Of a stretch of 10,263 nucleotides of DNA, positions 5,782-10,263 are shown in pieces. Source of the DNA: Limisphaerales bacterium (GTDB taxonomy: Bacteria > Verrucomicrobiota > Verrucomicrobiae > Limisphaerales > UBA11358); assembly GCA_003152145.1 (NCBI GenBank), contig PLZL01000150.1, positions 4,269 through 14,531 on the forward strand, in the 5' to 3' direction. Under the pieces are notes generated by a model, which saw nothing but the letters and a program-made list of their open reading frames with translations, was not told the origin of the DNA and made no database searches. Both the position numbers and the translations under genes were made by a program. How positions within the stretch are numbered: the first letter of the stretch is position 1; every line of letters starts with the position of its first letter.

Positions 5782-7302
5782 ATGAAAAGTCTTCCCAAAC
5801 CAGTGGTTGGATTTTTTGCCGCGCTGATGGGCGCGGTGGCGATGGTGACCTTGTTTTATTTCACCGCCTGGGCCAAGGAGCCCGCTCCGGCCATCAACGT
5901 GGACACGACGCCCATCGTCCGCGACGTCAAGGCCGTCACCAGTTTCGCACCCGTTGTCAAAAAAGCCGCGCCGAGCGTCGTCAACATTTTTTCCACACAC
6001 ATCATCCATGAACGCCTGTATCGAAATCCTATGTTCAACGACCCGCTTTTCCGGCAGTTCTTCGGCGATCCTTCCGGGCAGGATGACGGTAATCAGCGGG
6101 AACGCACGCGCCGGGAGCAGAGCCTTGGCTCCGGAATTATCATTTCCCCCGACGGATATATTTTAACCGCCAACCACGTCGTGGAAGGCATGGATGAAAT
6201 CAAGGTGGCCATTCCCGACAGCAAACAAGAATACACCGCCAAGGTGGTCGGCGCCGATCCGCCGACGGATGTGGCCGTGCTGAAAATTGACGCCACCGGC
6301 CTGTCCGCCATCACCCTCGGCGACAGCGATCAACTTGAAGTCGGCGACGTCGTGCTCGCGATTGGAAATCCGTTCAACGTGGGCCAGAGCGTGACGATGG
6401 GAATTGTCAGTGCGGTGGGCCGCAATGGCCTCGCCGGTTTCAACCAATATCAGGATTTTATCCAGACTGACGCGGCGATAAATCCGGGCAATTCCGGCGG
6501 CGCGCTCGTGGATGCCGAAGGCCGGCTCATCGGCATCAACACGATGATTAAAAGCAGTTCCATGGGAAATGAAGGCATCGGTTTCGCCGTGCCCGTCAAT
6601 CTCGCGCGCCACGTCATGGAACGCCTCATCAGCGGCGGCAAGGTCGCGCGCGGTTTTCTCGGCATTCACATGCAGGACGTTGATGCCGGCCTCGCTCCAT
6701 TTTTCAAACTCTCCAGCCAGAACGGCGTCTTGGTGGATGATGTCATGCCCGGCACGCCGGCGGACAAGGCCGGCATCAAGCCCGGTGATTTCGTCACCGA
6801 ATTCAATGGCAAGGCGGTTGACGACGGGAACAGTTTGCAACTGAAAATCTCCGAATCCGCGCCCGGCTCCGATGCGACGATGAAACTGATTCGCAACGGC
6901 ACGGCCACAACCGTTACCGCCAAACTGGCGGAGTTGCCAATTGAGGTCGCTCAAAACAACAGTGCCCCGACCGTTCCGGCTTCAACCAAGGCCGACGCGC
7001 TCGACGGCGTGTCCTTCGCGGATTTGGACCGCGAAGCGCGACAGGCGCTGAAAACACCCGCCAACCTTCAAGGCGCTCTTGTCGCGGAGGTGAACCCGGA
7101 TTCCAACGCCGCCGAGGCCGGTTTGCACCGGGGCGACATCATCCTGGAGATCAACCGCCAATTGGTGCGCGACGCCGAAACCGCCGTCAAAATGTGCGAG
7201 CAGGCCAAGGGCAAACGCATTCTCGTCCGGGTCTGGCGGCATAGAGGCGGGCTTGACGGGACGCGATGGCTGACCGTTGACAACACTAGCCACGCGAACT
7301 GA
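5782..7302 (+). CDS. Do/HtrA-family periplasmic serine protease (DegP-like)
   Basis: HtrA proteases degrade or refold misfolded envelope proteins. The 506-residue product starts with a hydrophobic segment (residues 8-31, VVGFFAALMGAVAMVTLFYF) acting as signal or membrane anchor. The chymotrypsin-like domain carries the triad His132 (ILTANHVVEG), Asp163 (PTDVAVLKID) and Ser238 (NPGNSGGAL). Before it lies a loop rich in Phe, Asp and Arg (RNPMFNDPLFRQFFGDPSGQ) as in DegP. PDZ1 is about 290-382 (GFLGIHMQDV, GTPADKAGIKPGDFV) and PDZ2 about 410-500 (AEAGLHRGDIILEINRQ), a normal two-PDZ layout. I chose ATG 5782 because the signal segment follows it; a TTG at 5722 would add 20 residues. No Shine-Dalgarno is evident. 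It lies 70 bp after the FKBP gene, so shared transcription is likely. DegP, DegQ and DegS cannot be separated by eye, though two PDZ domains argue against DegS. Confidence 0.96.
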   Translation: MKSLPKPVVGFFAALMGAVAMVTLFYFTAWAKEPAPAINVDTTPIVRDVKAVTSFAPVVKKAAPSVVNIFSTHIIHERLYRNPMFNDPLFRQFFGDPSGQDDGNQRERTRREQSLGSGIIISPDGYILTANHVVEGMDEIKVAIPDSKQEYTAKVVGADPPTDVAVLKIDATGLSAITLGDSDQLEVGDVVLAIGNPFNVGQSVTMGIVSAVGRNGLAGFNQYQDFIQTDAAINPGNSGGALVDAEGRLIGINTMIKSSSMGNEGIGFAVPVNLARHVMERLISGGKVARGFLGIHMQDVDAGLAPFFKLSSQNGVLVDDVMPGTPADKAGIKPGDFVTEFNGKAVDDGNSLQLKISESAPGSDATMKLIRNGTATTVTAKLAELPIEVAQNNSAPTVPASTKADALDGVSFADLDREARQALKTPANLQGALVAEVNPDSNAAEAGLHRGDIILEINRQLVRDAETAVKMCEQAKGKRILVRVWRHRGGLDGTRWLTVDNTSHAN

Positions 7303-7338
7303 CCATCCGCCCTGGCTTCACGCGCCCGATTGCTTGCT

Positions 7339-7366
7339 TTGACAAAATCCCGCAACCGGGCAAATT
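7339..7366 (+). promoter_or_regulatory. Candidate sigma-70-like promoter for the DnaJ-like gene
   Basis: A perfect TTGACA (7339-7344) is followed after 16 bp by the weak -10 CAAATT (7361-7366). It lies in the 101-bp gap after htrA and would leave a leader of about 30 nt. This suggests the chaperone gene can be expressed apart from the two genes before it. Confidence 0.4.
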
Positions 7367-7388
7367 CTTCCGGAAATCCGCCGTGACC

Positions 7389-7395
7389 GGTGGAG
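7389..7395 (+). promoter_or_regulatory. Shine-Dalgarno deciding the DnaJ-like start
   Basis: GGTGGAG lies 8 nt before ATG 7404. It favours this start over the in-frame GTG at 7383, which lies upstream of the site. It is the clearest ribosome site in the window. Confidence 0.65.
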
Positions 7396-7403
7396 ATGAA
7401 TTT

Positions 7404-8384
7404 ATGCCTGTCCAATACAAAGATTATTACGAAACCCTCGGCGTCTCGCGTGCCGCGAAGGACGACGAAATCAAAAAGTCCTTCCGCAAGCTCGCCCGCG
7501 AATTCCATCCCGACGTTGCCAAGGACAAAAAACGCGCCGAGGAAAAATTCAAGGAAATCAACGAGGCCTACGAAGTCCTCTCCGACCCGGCCAAGCGGAA
7601 AAAATACGACCAGCTCGGTGCCAACTGGAAGTCCGGCGTGGAATTCCGTCCGCCGCCCGGTTACGAAGGATTTCCCGGCGGCCAGGGCTTTCGCGGACGA
7701 GGGCAGGGCGGCGAGGATTCTGAATTCCAATTTGGCGGCACTGGCTTCAGCGATTTCTTCGAGCAGATTTTTGGCTCGCGAATGCGCGGCGGCGGCTTCG
7801 GCGCGCGGCCCGGTTTTCGTCAGGAGGAGGAATATGCCGAACGCGGACGCGACATTGAAGGCGACATCATGGTTACGCTGGAAGAGGCCATGCGCGGCTC
7901 GATTCGTTCCGTCAGCGTCCGTCGTCCATCGGGCCGTTCCGTCAAGACCGAGACCTATCAGGTCAAAATCCCGCCCGGAGTCACCGGGGGACAGAAGTTG
8001 CGCGTGGCCGGTCACGGCGAAGCTGGCAGCGGCGGCGGCGAATCCGGCGATCTTTACCTGCGTGTCCGTCTTGCGAAACATCCCGACTTTGACGTGGACG
8101 GCCACGACTTGATTTACGAGGCGGAACTCGCCTCGTGGGAGGCGGTGTTGGGGACTGAAATTTCCGTTCCCGCGCTCGACGGGCGTGTGAACATCAAAAT
8201 CCCCGCCGGAACCCAAAGCGGCCAGAAGCTCCGCGTGCGCGGACGCGGCCTGCCAGCGCGCGACAGCGGCCACGGCGACATCTTCGTCGTCACGAGGATT
8301 GTTGTGCCGTCAAAAATCACCGACGCGGAGAAGAAATTGTGGGAACAGCTCAAGCGCGAATCGAAATTCAACCCGCGGATTTGA
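7404..8384 (+). CDS. DnaJ-class co-chaperone, CbpA-like (no zinc finger)
   Basis: J-domain proteins deliver substrates to DnaK and stimulate its ATPase; CbpA types may also bind DNA. The 326-residue product has a J domain at residues 7-72 with the HPD motif at 35-37 (KLAREFHPDVAKD) and EAYEVLSDPAKRKKYDQLG. A Gly/Phe-rich linker (about 75-145) contains GGTGFSDFFEQIFGSRMRGG. Two C-terminal beta domains follow, with GDIMVTLEEAMRGS, KIPPGVTGGQKLRVAGHGE and KIPAGTQSGQKLRVRGRGLP. There are no CxxCxGxG repeats, so this is a class B (CbpA/DjlB-like) rather than a DnaJ proper, and the length suits CbpA (about 306). It is cytosolic, unlike the two exported proteins before it, and has its own ribosome site and candidate promoter. 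No dnaK or grpE is adjacent. Confidence 0.94.
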   Translation: MPVQYKDYYETLGVSRAAKDDEIKKSFRKLAREFHPDVAKDKKRAEEKFKEINEAYEVLSDPAKRKKYDQLGANWKSGVEFRPPPGYEGFPGGQGFRGRGQGGEDSEFQFGGTGFSDFFEQIFGSRMRGGGFGARPGFRQEEEYAERGRDIEGDIMVTLEEAMRGSIRSVSVRRPSGRSVKTETYQVKIPPGVTGGQKLRVAGHGEAGSGGGESGDLYLRVRLAKHPDFDVDGHDLIYEAELASWEAVLGTEISVPALDGRVNIKIPAGTQSGQKLRVRGRGLPARDSGHGDIFVVTRIVVPSKITDAEKKLWEQLKRESKFNPRI

Positions 8385-8441
8385 AAGGGAGAAATTGAAA
8401 GCTGTATCTTTGCTAAAAAAACTCGGGAGACAGAGCGCGCC

Positions 8442-9323
8442 TTACCACCAGAATGACGCGCTAGCGCCCGGCCACTTGGTCCGGGGCACCATATCTTGAA
8501 AGAGGCGCCATTCGGCATGACCATCTTTGAATCCGACAAAACCACCCGCTGGCGCGGCCCCATTCAAATGGGGACTGGTGTGGGGGTAAATCTTGCCATT
8601 CACCATAAAAGTGCTTGCGATGGAAGTATAATTGTTTTCCGGGTGGCTGTAGCCATGCAGAATTGGTTCTTTTTGAATATTAAGACTAATTATAGGATCT
8701 GCCACCAAAACCCGGTCCGCAACGCCGGTGGTAAAAGTTGTTCCCAACGCCGCGCTGTAAATGCTTTCCGCCTGAAGGGTTGTGTTCCAATTGGTTGGAT
8801 CCAGCACGCCTATGCCTATGGGTGTGTCACCTAGCACCCGGCAAAACGCAAATGCATACCCAAGGATGCGGAAATCCGTTGGTAGGGGCGGATTTTTCGT
8901 CACCCCAAAGTTCCAAAGCGTTGAATCGTGACCAATGGTTGCCCCTGAAGGAGCGGGACCGGCCCAATTTTGCACGTCGGTAAACCTCGGCGCTGTTCCC
9001 GGACAATATAGCGCTTTTTTGGTAAGGCCGCCGGATTTCAACAATTTATCAGTTACCGGAACAGGCATATCCCAAGCCCAAGTGTAAGGGCCTCTCAACA
9101 CTGGCAGTTTGTCGTTGAACTGACCGCAGTAAACATTCAACCCGACTTCAATTTGGTGGAGGGTGCTCAAACACTGCGTTCGCACGGCCTTCTCCTTCGA
9201 CTTGGCCAGCACCGGCAGCAAAAGGACCGCCAGAATGGCAATGATGGCAATCGCCACCAGCAACTCAACCAAGGTAAAGGCTTGCCGCCTGCCAGACCCG
9301 GCGCTGAAACTCATGGTTTGCAT
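8442..9323 (-). CDS. Prepilin-type N-terminal cleavage/methylation protein (pseudopilin-like)
   Basis: The 293-residue product has a class III signal: [19 protein letters not shown], cleaved by prepilin peptidase before Phe16, with the +5 Glu20 and a hydrophobic helix through about residue 38 ([17 protein letters not shown]). The residue before the cut is Ala instead of Gly, as is common in Verrucomicrobiota and Planctomycetota. The globular part has few cysteines. Near the C-terminus [17 protein letters not shown] (252-268) resembles the H-X9-DG processing-associated motif, but with 14 residues between His and Asp. These proteins are abundant in the phylum and their exact role is unknown; membership in a secretion or pilus-like system is inferred. 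I start at ATG 9323; ATG 9314 is equally possible. The frame stays open to 9497, but that extension runs through a REPIN-like repeat and is not genuine protein. No other pilus genes are adjacent. Confidence 0.88.
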   Translation of the reverse strand: MQTMSFSAGSGRRQAFTLVELLVAIAIIAILAVLLLPVLAKSKEKAVRTQCLSTLHQIEVGLNVYCGQFNDKLPVLRGPYTWAWDMPVPVTDKLLKSGGLTKKALYCPGTAPRFTDVQNWAGPAPSGATIGHDSTLWNFGVTKNPPLPTDFRILGYAFAFCRVLGDTPIGIGVLDPTNWNTTLQAESIYSAALGTTFTTGVADRVLVADPIISLNIQKEPILHGYSHPENNYTSIASTFMVNGKIYPHTSPHLNGAAPAGGFVGFKDGHAEWRLFQDMVPRTKWPGASASFWW

Positions 9324-9440
9324 ATTTGCTGGCTTGTTGGAAAACAGCAGACAAATGACTTCCGCTAACGACGAATAACTTCGCCCCACGGACCCCGATG
9401 TCAAACCACAAAAAACAAAACGCAATGTGTCATTTTCAAC

Positions 9441-9492
9441 GGTAGGGACGCCGCGCTGCGGCGTCCGGACAGCGCAGCGCGCTGTCCCTACC
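9441..9492. repeat. 52-bp REPIN-like element with two hairpins and GTAG/CTAC ends
   Basis: The layout is GGTAG, a 21-bp hairpin (9446-9466: GGACGCCGC, GCT, GCGGCGTCC), a second 21-bp hairpin (9467-9487: GGACAGCGC, AGC, GCGCTGTCC), then CTACC. Both 9-bp stems are perfect. They differ by paired, compensating changes, so structure rather than sequence is kept. The ends pair with each other, giving a three-way-junction shape. Two REP halves, each with a GTAG foot, in inverted orientation define a REPIN. The perfect direct repeat TTCAAC abuts both ends (9435-9440 and 9493-9498). It sits 9 bp after the GH28 stop, between it and the prepilin gene, and lacks a T-tract, so it is not a standard terminator. 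Confidence 0.75.
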
Positions 9493-9501
9493 TTCAACTT
9501 T

Positions 9502-10263
9502 CTATTTTTCCAGCACCGGGGAGTTGCGAATCACGATGCCGCTCACGTTGTAGTCAAGAACAGACGCCTTGACTCCATCCGCCAGTTGCGCCTTGAAGTT
9601 GTCAATCTCCAGTCCGTCCACGTCCGAGCAGATGATGGCCGGGCGCAAATCATTCGTCTTGAAACTCAAATTGAAGTTCGCCAGTTCCAAACCCTTGACG
9701 TGGCGAGCGAACACGCCGTAGGCCGGCATGGTGCCCTCGCGGCCTGGATCGGGATATTCATAGGCCAGTTCCCTTGGCATGTGAGCCGCGTTGTTCGTGG
9801 TGCCGCCGCCGTTGCTGACGATGCGGATGTTGTCCAGCCGGATGCCTTCCACCGGATGATCGGGCAATCCAAAGATTTCTATGCCGGCGGCTCTGCCAAC
9901 ACCGTCCGCGATGACATCGGAAATGGAAATGTTCCGGCACACGCTGGGCGATTCGATCACCGGAGCGCGATTGCGTTTGCCGGTGGTGATGTAAATCGCG
10001 TAATCCGGCACGTCCATCATTGTCAGGTTGTTGATCGAAATGTTTTCCATGATGCCGCCGTCCACTTCCTCGAGCGCCAGTCCTTTGCAACCACGGAAGG
10101 TGCAGTTGGCCACGGTGCAATTGCGGAAACCGCCGGCGGCCTCCGTGCCGAACTTGATGCGTCCGTTGTGCCCGCGGGCCGGCTTCATCGTGCCGTCGAG
10201 CAGCGTGCCCACCTCGAAACCCGACACCTGGCAGTTCACGATGGTCAGGTTTTCCGTGATGAC
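9502..10263 (-). CDS. GH28 polygalacturonase-like glycoside hydrolase, C-terminal part (runs off window edge)
   Basis: GH28 enzymes hydrolyse pectin-type galacturonan or rhamnogalacturonan chains through a right-handed parallel beta-helix. The visible 253 residues begin mid-protein ([20 protein letters not shown]) and show repeated beta-helix rungs such as [46 protein letters not shown] and [15 protein letters not shown]. The GRIKFGTE segment (RIK at fragment residues 35-37) matches the GH28 RIK motif. The NTD, DD and GHG catalytic motifs would lie beyond the window edge and cannot be checked. Later segments ([50 protein letters not shown]) resemble the Verrucomicrobiota/Planctomycetota branch of GH28. 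A generic pectin-lyase-fold protein is the alternative. The enzyme is probably exported, though its N-terminus is not visible. It precedes the prepilin gene on the same strand across a 178-bp gap holding the REPIN-like element. Confidence 0.82.
   Translation of the reverse strand, partial: VITENLTIVNCQVSGFEVGTLLDGTMKPARGHNGRIKFGTEAAGGFRNCTVANCTFRGCKGLALEEVDGGIMENISINNLTMMDVPDYAIYITTGKRNRAPVIESPSVCRNISISDVIADGVGRAAGIEIFGLPDHPVEGIRLDNIRIVSNGGGTTNNAAHMPRELAYEYPDPGREGTMPAYGVFARHVKGLELANFNLSFKTNDLRPAIICSDVDGLEIDNFKAQLADGVKASVLDYNVSGIVIRNSPVLEK

Noticed and set aside
7068..8273. Minus-strand ORF (401 codons) opposite htrA and the DnaJ-like gene
   Set aside because: It spans two well-supported genes and the gap between them, and its product has no recognisable domain.
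8385..8441. Bidirectional terminator between the converging DnaJ-like and prepilin genes
   Set aside because: Only a 6-bp AGCGCG/CGCGCT stem with a 17-nt loop and no T-tract is present, too weak to call.

Overview
The window looks like chromosomal DNA from a Verrucomicrobiota bacterium, most likely a Pedosphaera/Limisphaerales relative. The grounds are a prepilin-type protein with the A|FTLVELLV cleavage signature, a GH28 polysaccharide-degrading enzyme next to it, moderately high GC, weak Shine-Dalgarno use, and many small GTAG-footed palindromic repeats. This lineage call rests on remembered family features, not on a search.

Layout. Positions 1-568 (minus) hold the N-terminal part of a XerC/XerD-type tyrosine recombinase that leaves the window exactly at its first catalytic arginine codon. 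A degenerate heptamer tandem repeat lies inside its coding frame. Positions 569-1020 have no intact gene. They hold a 129-bp MITE-like element with imperfect terminal inverted repeats, a small inverted repeat, a decayed C-terminal piece of a GxxExxY-family gene and a doubled 9-mer.

Positions 1021-4712 (minus) form an apparent four-gene operon. Its order is a lipoprotein tail-specific protease (Prc/Tsp, S41), a small exported protein of unknown function, the YacG zinc protein and an exported MsrA. A REP-like hairpin sits between yacG and msrA. Divergent from it, positions 4854-8384 (plus) carry a periplasmic FKBP-type prolyl isomerase, a Do/HtrA serine protease with two PDZ domains and a CbpA-like DnaJ co-chaperone. 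The last has its own candidate promoter and a good Shine-Dalgarno. Positions 8442-9323 (minus) encode a prepilin-like protein, and 9502 to the window end (minus) encode the C-terminal part of a GH28 polygalacturonase-like enzyme.

Taken together, the centre of the window is a protein quality-control neighbourhood: folding (FKBP, DnaJ), oxidative repair (MsrA) and degradation (Tsp, HtrA), mostly aimed at the cell envelope. The genes themselves are well-known families. The less ordinary content is the small structured DNA. It comprises a 52-bp REPIN-like element with two compensating hairpins flanked by a perfect 6-bp direct repeat, a single REP that supplies the yacG stop codon and sits in the msrA leader, a MITE-like element upstream of the recombinase, and the in-frame heptamers within that recombinase. 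No CRISPR array, rRNA or tRNA was seen.
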